From positions 1,860,001-1,924,000 of the forward strand of contig OX485804.1 in assembly GCA_950295325.1 (NCBI GenBank): 64,000 nucleotides of DNA, read 5' to 3'. The stretch is from Polytrichum commune. Taxonomy: Eukaryota; Streptophyta; Polytrichopsida; Polytrichales; Polytrichaceae. Under the pieces are notes generated by a model. It saw nothing but the letters and a program-made list of their open reading frames with translations. It was not told the DNA's origin and did no database searches. Shown in pieces: positions 33,701-46,837 of the stretch (the stretch's first letter is position 1; every line of letters starts with the position of its first letter). A program made the translations under genes and the position numbers.

Positions 33701-36430
33701 TAACAATAATTTCTTTTTGTTCCAAAGTTTATAGAGAGCACGCCAAGTATTGTATTTTAATGTCATATGATAGTTTATGTCATTGTAATAACTTCTCTAA
33801 TAACACTTCTTTTCGATAAGTAAACAAATATTATTGTGATTGATGAATGAGTTCATCCACTGGCAAAAATCCAACTTGCTTTTATCATCTACTCTTCTTT
33901 GGGTTGCGCCTCTACCCTAGATCCTTATGTGTTTGAGAATCTGTTTGACATGAAAATAATGAGATTGAAGATTGAGATTTTCAATAATGAGTGGGTGTGG
34001 TGTTTTCAAGACCTTTATTATTATTTGTAAGTATGGTATAATACGTGAAATTCATGCCAAATATGGAATCAAAGTTTGATATTAAAGTTTCATCTTAACA
34101 AATCTATGATTGGATATTGTTATAAATTATTGTAATTTTAACAAAAAAAAATTAATGACGATATTTGCAACATTGTAAATATTTACATAATATTATTTAA
34201 CACCCCTAGATTAACCTTCTCAAAATAGCATCAAACTGGCGTACATCAAACCGGTTTGATGCTCTTTTGAGAACTAAGATAACACTATATTAAAATTTTT
34301 ACTTAGCCTATTTTAAAATTTAAGTAGTAATTATTATTACTTAAAATTTATTGGAAGTGTTTTAAAGATAAAACCAACAATAAAAGGAAAAAAATGTTTT
34401 TACCTAGATTAGATTAAAAAAATTTAAAATCTGAAAAGAAATAAAATAACAATTCTTTTAATGCAAGTCAACAAACTTATTTTGTTTTTCAAAAAATATT
34501 CTAACATTAATTTAATTTGGGTGTTAGTTTAAAATTGCAAACAACTTTTTATTAATTGATTGCCCATTGTATAAGACACTAAATTTATGCATTTAAACTT
34601 TTCTTAGCCTAGTTTATACTTACATTAAGGAGTAATTTTTTTCACTTTATGTATATTCATCTTGTATTTGCTCATAGATTCAAAGGTACCCCGATAGCAT
34701 TGCTACATAATGTTCTTATAGTATCCAAAAAAAATTCCAATGAATGACAAATATTGTTAGGTTGACATTTAGTTATGGTTACATCAGACTGGATTTACAA
34801 TCAGTATTGAGTAAGATAACTAGAATTGCTGACATTAAATATAAAATTCGGCGTGGTTACTAGAATTAGAGTGTTAATATGATGTAAACATGAAAAAAAA
34901 TTAAATAAATATTTCTATTATTTTTTACTTTTACTAATACATTCTTTAATTTTTCATTACGCTCAATTTTTTTAGCTTATAAAAAGAGCTAAAGGCTATT
35001 TCCGTCCCGTCCATCATATCAACTTGTTTTGCCTTATTATAAACTGTCATGGATTGATAGGGAGGGGGGTAGAATAAAATTCCCTTAAGTATAGAAATTG
35101 ATCAATCATATCACTCTACATATGTAAACCGGTCACCTCAATAGTCAATTGGTTGGTCATAAAAAACAAAAACAAAAAAACAAAAAGTTTAGGCATTACC
35201 ACATGTCAATCGTACCTAATTAGAGTGGTCAACTATCAAGTCAACTTGAATGTTAAGGTTGGCTGGTTAAATTTGTAGACCATGTCAGTTCTAGTGGTCA
35301 AAATCTTAGTCACAAAAAAAAAAAAAAAAAAAAATACCCATTGACTGATCCACTTGATTTGAATTTTCAAGTCCAATGGAGTGATCCTCACTCGTAGAAA
35401 ACTATGCCCAAAAAACCCGCACCCAAAATCGGCTACGGTTGTTTTGACCTAGCATTGCAAGAAATTGCTTTCAAGAAGAGATGAAAGCTTATGAGTGGAT
35501 TGTGGATGACCTCCAAAAGCAATTGTCTGATGCACTTGCAGAGGAGGAAGGAGAGGGTTGTCCATGAGGTTGGAGAATGGAAGAGGAAGTTTAATGACTT
35601 GAGAAGAAGGACACACATCTTTGAAGAATTGAGACTTCTCAAAATCTTGCCTTAAGGTTGGCACGAACGAGTGGGAGCATCTTGGTCAAACTCTTTATAT
35701 GTGATGCAGTCGTGCTCAATTTCACCGGTAGCAATTTATTTGTCCTTGAGGTCAACATGAGGGGTTTATAATTACCCCCTCATTCTAACCCCAACATAAC
35801 ATAATTCAGATTCAAAACAGTATTATGTGGGACTAATAATATTCCATGAAATATTCTTAGATATTTTCCACATTCAAACTGAATATTGTTAGTTCTACAT
35901 AATATTTTTATGAATATGAAATAATATTATGATAGATATTACTACAAGTGGATTTTTTTATTTTTTTATTTTTTCTTCAGATTACCTATCTTGGCAATGC
36001 ACATTGGATTTATCCCTTAGACATGTACATTTGGTTTTGTTGGTTTGGCATATTGGACTTGTTGAACACTGTGAACATGAGAGTACCCCGATTACCCAAG
36101 CCAATAGCATCTTATGGGCATCTTATGAACATGTAAATGGATCGCCATTTTTGGGCCTAGAAATGAAAACACATGCTCAATACAATGATTATCCACATGC
36201 TCAATGAAGGTTTGCTAATTGTAAAGGTGAAACTCTCTACAAATATATAGTGCAAGATATGACTTTCTTGAAGTGTGTGGTAAACAAGCATGTATTCATG
36301 AATTTGGTATCCTGTAGTGAAAATTTTAACCCTCACTAATTTCGAGATTTAGCAAAATAGTGTGATCACCCTCCAAATAATTTGATCCATGGATTTAAGC
36401 TATTAATTTTATCTATTAAATACATTGGTT
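24746..36430. other. Long gene-poor AT-rich region
   Basis: No ORF over about 90 codons and no recognised domain. It holds short repeats of TTTTTATTTTT and GAAAAA types (28664-28700, 29481-29512), T and A runs (29798, 35318) and a hairpin at 34217-34275. About 26.9-27.6 kb contains two weakly similar blocks sharing GGTAAAGTGG and GAGGCA. It reads as old, decayed intergenic DNA. Confidence 0.5.
34217..34275. repeat. Short inverted repeat (hairpin)
   Basis: TTCTCAAAA-TAGCATCAAAC pairs with GGTTTGATGCT-CTTTTGAGAA across about 16 bases. It may be a tiny foldback or the footprint of a deleted element. Confidence 0.6.
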
Positions 36431-37130
36431 AAGCGAGAGCATGAGTTAACACATTTTTGCCAATATTTGTTTACATACTTGTTACCTTCGATATCCTCGA
36501 AGTACTTGGGTTCGATTCCTCCTACATCCATGTTGTGAGTTGGAGAATTGTCATGGTGTTCACATATTTTGCAACTAGGAACCCCATGACATTACTCCCA
36601 ACTCTCAACATAGTCGTAGATTTTGGCTCTCAATAGTTTTACCTTGCTCACTTCCATAACATTGATTAACCTGCTATTAGTCATTGTATTTTAATAATGA
36701 CCATTGATATAATATACCTTATGAAAGCATTGTCAATTATTCAATTGACACACTATCAATGAACAATATTAAAATGGAACGGCTAAGAGCAGTTGAATAA
36801 TGTTATGGAATTGAGCCAGGGTAAAATCAATGAAAGCCCAAATCATTACATATTGTACATGTTAAGTCCTCATTCATAAAAGTTATAACTTTCTTTATCC
36901 ATGCATATAACAACTGCTACAAGTCCACAGAGGTTACTATGGGCATCATTGTCATCATCAATGATCTCATGTTCAATTCCTCTTGCAAGCATGATGTAAG
37001 CTTTGAGTATTGTCATGGTGTTCACAATGAGGTTCACACATGAGAACCCCATGACATTACTCCAAATTCTCAACAAAATTGTAGATTGTTTTGTGCATGG
37101 GTACACTTTATGGATACCTTGATTTAAAAA
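36431..37130. repeat. Two copies of a SINE-like repeat
   Basis: Blocks at about 36508-36625 and 36970-37085 share GTTCRATTCCTC (B-box-like), ATTGTCATGGTGTTCACA and GAACCCCATGACATTACTCC in the same order. They are diverged and lack clear ends. Confidence 0.5.
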
Positions 37131-37815
37131 TTTAGTGGCTTCTCTTTTTCCATGTATGTACAATTGTGTAGTAATAAACGCACCAGGGAGGGGGGGGGGG
37201 GGGAGAACTCCTTAGTGAGGGTTGTATATCACATGCAACCAAGGAGTATTATTGTAGAGGCCCGTATTTTGATGGCCATAACTAATTAAATGAACTATTC
37301 AATTGCCTAATGATTTACTTCATGGTGTTTTAAAGGTCCATATGATTCTTTACAAATTATGAAGGGGAGTTATTTTTCAGCCCCTTAATTTATTATAACA
37401 CATTGAAGTAAATTAGAAAAGTGAAATCCAAAGATTGAAGACAAAGATCTCTCTAACAATTTGAGTGCCAAAACTAAGATTAATTTATTAAGGAATGGAA
37501 CTAGCAAACACCAAGTTCCAAATAGCTGTTTCTTTTGTATTGACAATGAATTTTGCACTTTGATAACTTAGGTTTCAAATATGTTCACATTACACACTCA
37601 ATGGCACAAACAACACACAAATTTATCAGCATGAAGATAATTTATCCCACATGGTAGATTATATTTAAAATAAATGCATCGGATATGTTATATAGACCTT
37701 ATATTCATTATAACCCAATATGAAATATTTTATCCATCATATATTACTTCTAAGAACTTTCAAAATTTCAGTAATAACTACACTAGTATATCTTTGGTCG
37801 CACAATTCGAGCCTC
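37131..37815. other. Gene-free stretch left of element C
   Basis: A G16 run lies at about 37187. No gene or repeat family is recognised. Confidence 0.4.
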
Positions 37816-38154
37816 GGGGGGGGGGGTAGTCATTGGTTGGAGTAGCAATATACTTGCGAACAAATGATAGGGTATTTTAAAAACATGGGGGCAAAAAATT
37901 ATAATTGGACTTAAGAGTAATATAGGGTATCAAAAATGACACTGGACATCTTTAAAGTACTATAGGGTATGGAATAGTAGGTAATTTGGAATTATAAGTA
38001 ATGCAAGCCATTTTTCTATTAACCCAAAGTAGAAAATTACATAATGATAGCATGTGAAAAAAAGAAGAGAATTGAAAGTAATACCCCCTTATAAAATAGT
38101 GGTTGTTCGCACCTAGATCCTTAATTTTTTAACACACTGCCCCCCCCCCCCTAT

Positions 38155-39677
38155 GAGCCCAAAATGGTTGCTCATATTTGTTTTATGTTTAGAATTTATT
38201 TAGAATTGCATTTGGAGTGTTATTGAAACAATCAAAAGTATAAAAAGAGTGAGGCTTGGTGTGGTTTATGTTTTAGGCCTTAAGCCTATTTTGTGTGGTG
38301 AAGTAGAACCTTAGTGACATTAGGGAGTGTTTTGGTTAAGTGAGTAGTGTTTGAGGAAGCAAGGGGAAGGGCCTTGGAATTAAATGTTTGAATTAGAACA
38401 TGTTCTTGTTGGTTTATGGGATGAGGGTTTAGTGGATAGGATAAGGTCCTACTAAGTAGGAGAAGGTTAAGGGGTTTGTGGTCTTGGATGCCCTCTCCTC
38501 CTTCTTCCTCCCTTTTTTTTTTCTTCTCCTTTTTTTCTCTTCCTCTCCCCCTTCTATAGGATTTGGAGCTCTTAGAACTAGAAGAATAGTGGAATTAAGT
38601 AGGAATTAAGTAAGAGCTTAGTGGAATTAGTGGGCTTGGCTAGGGTAATTAGGTAGGGGCTTGATAGAATTAGGAATATAGTGTTTTTGGTTGAAATACT
38701 GGGGCAGGTCTGGTTCAATACGAGGAAAGTTTCTGGTTGAAATACTAAGGCATGTCTGGTTCAATACGAAGAGAGTTTCTGGTTGAAATACTGGGGCAGG
38801 TTCTGGTTCGAATGCGAGGAGAGTTTCTGGTGAAATACTGGGGCAGAGTCTGGTGCAATACGAGGAGAGTATCTGGTGAAATATTGGGGTAGAGTCTGGT
38901 GCAATACGAGGAGAGTTTCTGGTTGAAATACTGGGGCAGGTCCTGGTTCGAATACGAGGAGAGTTTCTGGTGATATACTGGGGCAGGTCCTGGTTCGAAT
39001 ACGAGGAAAGTTTCTGGTTGAAATACTGGGGCAGGTTTGGTTCAATACGAAGAGAGTTTCTGGTGAAATACTGGGGCAGAGTCTGGTTGAATATGAGGAG
39101 AGTTTCTGGTTGAAATACTGGGGCAGAGTCTGGTTGAATATGAGGAGAGTTTCTGGTTGAAATACTGGGGCAGGTGCTGGTTCGAATACCGGGGCAGCTG
39201 GTTGTTAGTTGGAAGGGCCGGTCGCGAGCTCGAGTAGACGTGGCAAGGTCAAAGGGCCACGGGCTTACGACGCTAGGGGAATTTAGTTCCCCATGAATAA
39301 GGAAGGGCATTAGGGACTATGTCTTAGTAGGGATTGGATTGTGGGGTTGTAAGTTAGTGTAGAAGTGAAGGGATAAATGGGAAAAAGCATTTTTCAATGC
39401 TTGTACTCGTATTATGGAATAAATTGGTGTGTAAGATTTGATGGGAAATGTAATGGATTCTCACGAATTTGGTAAGATGGAGTTATGGAAACATGAATGT
39501 GATATCCATTCCCTCACCCGGACTAGGACGCTTAAGGGTGGGTGGTTTGGCCTCACACCCCCCCCCCAAGATTCCAGCTTCCTTCTTTAAATTCCCCCCA
39601 AGGGATGCCAATGACATGCAAAATGTTCATCATGCAATAGTATTACAATAAAAAGTAGACTAGACTCATGGCCAAGT
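38155..39677. other. Interior of element C
   Basis: About 1.5 kb between the long inverted repeats. Apart from the minisatellite it has a CT-rich tract (38494-38550) and no convincing gene. Confidence 0.5.
38690..39195. repeat. Minisatellite of about 46-48 bp units
   Basis: About eleven imperfect copies are built on GAAATACTGGGGCAG, a TCTGGTT-like block and GAGGAGAGTTTCTGG. The minus strand is open for about 680 nt, but changing unit lengths and the lack of other support argue against a gene. Confidence 0.85.
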
Positions 39678-39960
39678 TGGGGGGGGGGGGGGGCAGTATG
39701 TTAAAAAGTTAAGGATATAGGTGCGAACAACCACTATTTTATAAGGGGGTATTACTTTCAATTTTTTTTTCCACATGCTATCATTATAAAATTTTCTATT
39801 TTGGGTTAATAGAAAAATGACTTGCATTACTTATAATTCCAAATTACCTATTATTCCATACCCTATAGTACTTTAAAAATGTCCAGTGTCATTTTTGATA
39901 CCCTATATTACTCTTAAGTCCATTTATAATTTTTTGTCCCCATGTTTTTAAAATACCCTA

Positions 39961-40580
39961 AACACTATATTCGTTAAATTGAGACTTTTTGGGCATTTTG
40001 AGACATTCACATAAATAAGAACAAGGATAAATGGAACACATATTGGAGAAAGTTGTAAGATGCGAACACTTTGAAGCAGGTGTTTAGACCAAGAACCCCA
40101 TAAATAACTCATATTTGTGATGGTTTAGGGTGGGCAATCCAAATCTTAGACCACATTTAAGGGAAAACCTTAAAACATTCATATTATTGCACACAAAATA
40201 TTAGAGCTTGTATGAATATGGTTTAGGTAGGGCAATCCAAACCATAGATCTTATTGAAGGGTTAATATGTTAACCAATATAATATTGCATACAAAATATT
40301 CCAAACTCATATTTGTGATGGTTTAGGTAGGGCAATCCAAACCTTAGACCATATGGAAGGGGAAATCATGTCTAACTTGTATTATTGCAAAAAAAAACAT
40401 ACAAAGTGTGGCATGTAAAATGCATATCATGCTAACACCACACATGCATTGGATAGTGCGACCCAAAATGTTCTTGCCTATGGCCCAAAACCCTACGCCT
40501 ACTATGGCCTATCTAGCCTCGGATACTACCTCTTTTTCTTTTGCTTCATTTTCTTTTGCTTTTTTTTCTTTTGCCTCTTT
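39961..40580. other. Left end and subterminal repeats of element B
   Basis: The TIR (39961-40005) is followed by three copies, about 100 bp apart (near 40118, 40218, 40316), of GGTTTAGG, a TAGGGCAAT-like core and CCAAACC. Each copy is itself imperfectly palindromic. Confidence 0.65.
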
Positions 40581-41316
40581 TTATTTTGCGGCAGCTTCTT
40601 TTGCTCGCATTGCTTCAACATTCCTGAAAATCTCCGCCCCGCAACTATAGCCATTCTTGGGGTGAACGCCATCAATAACACATTTTGTATTCCGTCGGCC
40701 GCCCGAATTATACGACGAAGAATTCGAATACGATGAAGTGGACTGTCTTGCATTTTTGGTCATGGAGTAGAAACGCTCCAACTCGATGGACGCACTAGAC
40801 CGCATAGGTTTACGGGTGGGAGCAACCTGCAACGCGTCAACGCAAGAACACATGTGTTAGTTTAGGGAGGAAGACCCAAACGTGTCACACGTTCATTTTT
40901 TAAGTGCAAAATGATTGTAATGCGCGGATAACCATGTTTTTTTTTGGGGGGGGGGGGTTCACCTTGTCACCGGGGGCATTCCCGTCGGAGTTGGCGAGGA
41001 GGGGCAAGGCATCCCGCAAAGGAATAGGAAGGGTTCCACTCTTCGTAGGCCGAGCGTCCATCCGCAACCGCCGTTGAGGTGTACTACTGCCGCCGGGCCG
41101 AGAGGGGGATGTCCGGACGCATTTGCGATTTATGCCTTTGAGCGGTGACGGGGACGCAGATCGCCGGAAGATTTGCTTGGGTGGGGGGCTATCGACGACG
41201 CCGGCGTCAAGAGGCTCCTTGGAGTAGTCGATGGTTGACGCGGCGTCGTAAACGGTCTCGTAGAAGAAGCTCCCCAAGTCTGACTCGCTGACGATGTCAA
41301 TCGAGGGCTCCAAACG
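40581..41316 (-). CDS. ORF3 (B): small Ser/basic protein
   Basis: Exons 41316-40963 and 40826-40581 join in phase 0 (donor ACAAG|GTGAAC, acceptor TTGCAG), about 199 codons. It matches ORF3 of element A in YDAASTIDYSKE, GVVDSPPP, RRLRMDA and the tail GAEIFRNVEA followed by a basic stretch. It has no Met before the conserved part, so it is expected to be spliced from an upstream exon of the ORF1-phosphatase unit. Function unknown. Confidence 0.55.
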
Positions 41317-41445
41317 CTGGAGCCAAAATTGGAACAAAACAAAACCCAAGGAAAAGGGGGGAGATAGAGCGCGTGAAAATCAAGATACATATGAAGCGTA
41401 AATTACACAAAATGGGCGGGCGCATACACACACACACATACAAAC

Positions 41446-42418
41446 TGTCGCAACCCTTGCTAGGTCCCTTAACAATCTTGCCAATTTTCGTTTCTAGCAA
41501 AGGTTACGAGCGCTAACCATTCGCATTCCGCCATGCTAATGGTTAGCTCCTCTTACCCCGGACCAATAGTTCATAGGAGGGAACCAACCCTCCTACTTTG
41601 CTTTCGGGACTCACCCCTTAATTGGTAACCCATTTCCCCAATGTGGACTTCCATCCATGGAAGTCCAATCCTATGTTGATCATCGCATTGCCGGAGCAAC
41701 ACTACAACAACCCGAAGCATACTAGGCAACTATGGCCTCACAATAGGCCAAAGCCCATGGAGGCCTTGCCGTTCGGCCTCGGGTGGGTGAGGCCACACCA
41801 CCTCACCCATATAAGCCTCTAGGACTCTACACGGAGCCCCTACCCCACCGCCAACCAACCTCTTGTCTCTCTACCAAGAGTTGGGGCCAAGTGGACATTT
41901 TCCCTTAGCTGCTGGGCCTAGAACCCCCCCAGCAGCTTCAGACCATCATAACTTCCTTGTATGATGTCTGATCATAACAACCAACCACTCCATCCTCATC
42001 TACGCTTCACGTAGATGCCGATGGACTCCTCACTTGCCCCATTCGGGCAAGTCTTGAGGAAGTTATGCGTGTTTGAACCTTGGCAGTCCCGGGAATCACT
42101 CCCAGGCACTGCTGTACCAGGGCGCTGTCCCGGGACAGCGCCCCACTCAAATGGCCATAACTCCTAGCTCACACCTCCGATTGAGGTGTTCTTGAGCTTT
42201 CTAGAATCACCACACCATGAGCTACGCATAGCTCATGGCCTTACCCTTGTGCCTCCTAGTCTTCGTGGGTGGGAGGCGTTCCCAACGCCCGGGGCCCTCA
42301 CCCACACTAGGATCACTTGGGCCCTCTCACCAACGGCGCCACAAGTCCCGGGTGTCACTCCGGGGTCCCCCTTGTGCCCATGGTGTTTCGGGCACTCCTC
42401 ATGGAGAGGTGCGCGACA
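41446..42418. mobile_element. Solo LTR with 5-bp target duplication
   Basis: 973 bp bounded by TGTCGC and GCGACA and flanked by the direct repeat CAAAC (41441-41445, 42419-42423). No internal retrotransposon region remains. Without it the gap between phosphatase stop and ORF3 exon shrinks to about 141 bp, close to the 111 bp of element A. Confidence 0.85.
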
Positions 42419-42435
42419 CAAACACACGTACTGTC

Positions 42436-43268
42436 TCAAATGAGCTTGTTAAATTTCGCGTGAGATAACAACTCTCTGTACAAATGGTCTCGTGGATCCA
42501 AGTATCTCTCGCCTATGGGATTATTCCTAACAAAATTGTTTACGGGTAGTCCGCTTCCCCAGAGCGCCTGGAGGTATTTACCAAGGTCTAACAAAAATCG
42601 GTCCCGGACCTTCTCGACCGTCCACGTAGGGCACACTATGAAGTTGGCCGTCGGGTTCAACATGTTCTTTGCGGCGCTGTCGTCCACCATGAGCGTGTTC
42701 TCGCGGGTGGGGCGGACGTCGTAGGGGACGCCTATCAAGGACGGTCGCTGGTCCCAAAAAATGGGTTTCAAGACCTTGAGGTATTGGGGGGAAGCGGGGT
42801 TGTTTGGTTTTTGACGACTTTGCCGTCCTGTGTGTACAATATTCTACATGCTTCCTGTGCTAGGACCATGCAAGGGGGCTCGATGCCCTTGAAGATGAAC
42901 TCCACGACGGCATTGGTGTTCTCGGCCGTCATGGAGCTCCACATGACCACCCACCATCGTTGTTGGGCCATCTGGAGGAAGGTCCGAAGCCACGGGCGGA
43001 GGTGAACTAGCTTGCTCTTTATGAACGTGGGCGGCCCGTCGTAATTAGCGTCCTCGGGCTTGCAAAAGGGCACTGTGGGGGCCCTAGGGCAATGAACGCA
43101 CTGCACGAGGACACCGTTCAGGTCTAACACCAGGAATCGTTTCTTCGGCAGCGGGGGCAGGGCGGGTAAAACCGGGGGGGCTGCCGTGCTGCCCTCTGCG
43201 CTCCTTGGAGAAGAACGTCGGGCCCTGTGGATACGATCGAGAGGAAACGGTGGGCGACTTATGTCATG
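42436..43268 (-). pseudogene. FCP1/HAD-like phosphatase exon (B), one frameshift
   Basis: Homologue of the element A phosphatase: LVLDLNGVLV, VVMWSSM and TLMVDDSAAKN, ending NKLI-TGA. The frame changes in a C6 run at about 42789-42794 (plus-strand G6), where one base appears to be missing relative to A. Restoring the frame count makes the exon a multiple of three from a CATAG acceptor at 43268. Another acceptor (CCACAG, 43224) exists, but its phase does not fit. The break could be real decay or a homopolymer sequencing error. Same Asp-to-Asn change in the DxD motif as in A. Confidence 0.7.
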
Positions 43269-43689
43269 CTATGTCCAAACGAAGCATTAAGGAAACGAGT
43301 GTTCTTGGTGCAAACACAAAACCAATTGATTCATTTTGGAGGGGGGTGCAACAAGGGATACAAGAGAGACAAGAGCATACAAAATACATTCAAACACAAT
43401 ATACAAGTATATAGGAGTCAAAAATGGTGATTGTATTGTATACAATGCTCTATGTACATTTTGATTGGGGGGAGCCGCGTTGAACGATGCGTTCAAACTA
43501 GCCTACTTCTAAATCTAGAAAAATTTGAAGAGACGGGCTGCCGTGATGAAGACTTCGTCGCAAGCCGGGGTAGGTGGACGAACGAATGGTCGCTGGGGGT
43601 GACGAAGGGCACGAGTGCCGGGGGGGGGGGCGCGTAAGTTCGTCCTAGCTAGGGGACACGACCAAGGCAAGAAGTCAAAGACCCATGGA

Positions 43690-44084
43690 GTTTGGGTCGA
43701 CCGACCCAAACTGAGTGGGGTCAGTGCATTACCTCGCCTTGGTCGTGCCTTGACGACGTTGATGCCGGCATCGCGTGCGCTGCCCCACCTCTGTCACTGC
43801 CGCCTCCGACGACGACGTCAGCCGCAACCTGCTCCTGCAAAGGCTGACTGTCAGGCCTTTGTCCCAACCCAACCTCCGCATGCGCATCATGCATTGGTTC
43901 ATCGACTGGGTTAGGAGTAGAGGTATCACCAGGCCCTTGCGGGCCTTCAACGTCTAACATGGGCTCGTCCACCGGGGTCTGGTCGGGGACGGGGTTTGGG
44001 TCGGCCGACCCAAACCCTGCTGCTTGGCGAGCATCGCTCTGGGACGCTGCAACGTCGGCACTGTTTGGGTCGGACGACCCAAAC
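43690..44084. repeat. Palindromes B-1 (spacer intron and exon)
   Basis: Sites are at 43690, 43994 and 44063. The first is in the intron, near its donor. The other two are in the spacer exon and are read in frame as FGSADPN and FGSSDPN. Confidence 0.93.
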
Positions 44085-44200
44085 ATGTGGGGGTCGTCCC
44101 GCTGGTGGTGTGGGGGCGAGAGGATGGGAGGCCGGAGCGGCGGGGGCGCCAACGAGCTGGACGCTCCGGGGACGCGCCAAAGGTTGGGGTCGTCCACCTG
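43733..44200 (-). CDS. Spacer exon (B) open after the ORF1 stop
   Basis: 156 codons remain open in the ORF1 frame directly after its TAG and end GGCGAG|GTAATG, matching the DDE|GTAACT end in element A. It is Pro/Asp-rich and low in complexity, with no ATG close to its start. It is expected to be expressed only by readthrough, by an alternative splice, or not at all. Confidence 0.5.
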
Positions 44201-45282
44201 CTAGACGGGCGCGTAAGGACGGGCGTGCGGCTGCAGCAACTGTGCGAAGCTGAAGGAATGCTGCAGCGTGGGCCGCGGGGCAATATCCTGTGGCGGGAAG
44301 CCTGCGGGCAAGTGCGGGAATGAACTCGGGGGAGCCATCACCAATCCCTGCGCCAGCATGCCCTGGATCACTTGCGTGATGAGCTCCGCTTGGGACGGAG
44401 TTTGGGCCATCGCCCTTTGCCGCTCCTGCTCCAACAGGAGAGCCCTCAACTCCGCGACTTCGTTGCGGACCGAGGGTTCCTCGGCGGCAGCCCTCTGCAG
44501 TCGCACACACTGCTCCTCGTCTCGGAGCATTTTTGCGTTCGCCTCCTCCACGGTGAGGACCTCCGGTTTCACCCTCACATTCCCGGTGAACGCTCTGGGG
44601 GAGGCAGGATCAGACCTCGGCCTCATGGTGAGTTCCATGTCGTCCTCGTCCTCGGAGCTTATTGCGATCGTCTCCTCCACCGCATAGTCCCCGTACAGCT
44701 TCTTCCCCTTCATCCTTCTCCGCTCCCTGAAGGTGGCCGTCGCGTCCCTCGAGTACATGTCCTTCGCGTCGTCCACCGTCAACGCGGGCACCAGCCTGCT
44801 TTGCGGCGTGGCAGCCCGCATGGCCTTCTTCCGCTGAGGGGCCTCGGATTCTTGAGTGAATCCTGTTGCCCCTTCCTCCACCTCCCCCTCCACTTTCTCT
44901 GCTTCCTCCTCCTCCTCCTCCCCCTCCTCCCCAACCTCGCCACCTGCTCCCATCGACGGATTGCCCGGATGCAACCCGATGAGCGGCTCTGGCAATTGAA
45001 CGGGGGCACGCATGGCGAATTCACCCGGGTTGATTCGCCTCACCATATCCAAAGGATTCTCGCCCCCCTCGACGATCTCTTCAACGTAGGATCCGGGTAT
45101 CCAATCAAGGATGTCCATTTTCTTGGCCAGTGCCTTCTGGGTCCTGTAAAATTGAACATCGGCATCCTCCACATAGGAGTAGATGTTCAACCCAGACATC
45201 TGCACAATCCAAATCAATAGTATTAGTATAAACTAATGAAGAGTAAGGAAAAATGACATCCAAAATAAAATAAGAATAGTTA

Positions 45283-45410
45283 GTTTGGGTCGAGCGACCC
45301 AAACTAGGGCATACCCAGTTTGGGTCGCTCGACCCAAACTATGGGCATACCCAGTTTGGGTCGCTCGACCCAAACTAGGGCATGCACAGTTTGGGTCGAG
45401 CGACCCAAAC
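45283..45410. repeat. Palindromes B-2 in ORF1 intron 2
   Basis: Four sites (45283, 45318, 45354, 45389) lie about 35 bp apart in intron 45200-45444. Confidence 0.95.
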
Positions 45411-46837
45411 CGTCCGTATAGGGCTTTCAGGGTTCTTTGCTTACCATTGCTGCAAAAATCGGTTTGGATCCCCCGAAAACGTTGAAGATGCAGTCCCCTC
45501 TCTTGGTGAGGGTCCTCATCATCTGCAGGTAGAACTCCATGCGCAGCTCATCCGCGGGGTAGTTGGCGTACTTCGCCTCGTCATACAAGCTCCTGCTGGT
45601 ACCCAACCCTTCTTGGACTTGGAAGAGCTTTTCCATCCTGGCTATAGGATGGTTGGGCACCTTAAATAGATCAGCTTTGTACACGAAGTACAAGCACAAC
45701 ATGTTGACGATCTTTGTCTTCTTGTCTTTCAACGTGCTGTACGCCCCCTCCGTCGGTGCAGCAACGTAGTGAGATTTCGAGACGGCATACTCCGGCTGCA
45801 ATTTGCGCACGATCTCGTAAACCTGCTCTGCCCTCCTGTCCTCGACAATCCAGAGCCAGACGTCGACCTCCCTGAATTTGGGGCTGGCGTAGTCCACGAA
45901 CTTCGACAAGAAAGGATCGTAAAAAAGGGTGCTCATAGTCCCCTCGAATGAGGCTCCAGGGATATTCCTGAAGTCTATCATTCCGAAGGGGAAGCGGTCC
46001 CCGGCTTTAGTCCTGATCGCCTTCTTGGACTCAGAGCCCGGCCAACCTTGGATCCTGAGAGGCTCGACGGTGACCATGTTGAATTGCGCATCGCCTTCGA
46101 AACTGACGATCTTCTTCTCCTTTATGAAGTTGGAGAAGGCCCGCGCTGAGTGTTCGGGAAGCACTCGGTTCCTCCCCCCTTCACGAGCTTGGATCTGAGG
46201 AAGTCGTCTCCCGCCTCCCTCATGAGTGCCGCCATGGACGCACTGGTGAACTTATATTCGGCTTTGAAGGCCCTCCAGTGCGCCTCGTCGACCTCTCCGT
46301 CCACGATGAGCTTCTTCTCGGGCACCAGCTTGTGCAGCTCTTGGACGATGGTCGTCTTCTTCTTCCTGTTCTCCGTCCATTCCTTCATGGTGTAGCATGA
46401 AGGGACAAAGATCTTGGGTTTGGTGAAGACGATCTTAGGGTGGACCCAGCATCTCTTCGCCGTCGTCTCCACGTGTAGGATGTGGGACGCTGCTTTTCCC
46501 ATCTCTGTCTCGGAAAGACCTTGAAGCGCTCTGAAGAACTCCCTCACCAGAGGCTTCATTTGCTTGAAGCACGTAGTCTGGTTGAAGAGCATGCCGGTGT
46601 CGGGGTCCATAAGGTCTCCCGTCTCGTGTTTTTCAAAAACACTCCTCCATTTTCCCCACACGGAGTCGGACGCGGTGATCAAATATATTTCTCCTCGCAA
46701 CTTGTTATACTTTTTTTGCTTGTGGCTAGCATTGTCTATCGAGGAGAATTTATTGATCATCTGATATTTGAAGTCCTGCACACGTAGCCAACAATTCATG
46801 TTAGACAACATCTCATGGAATAACAAATGTAACAGTA

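Noticed and set aside
38627-39310. 227-aa ORF over the minisatellite
   Set aside because: Unit length is not a constant multiple of three, there is no start context, and no homologous gene is recognised.
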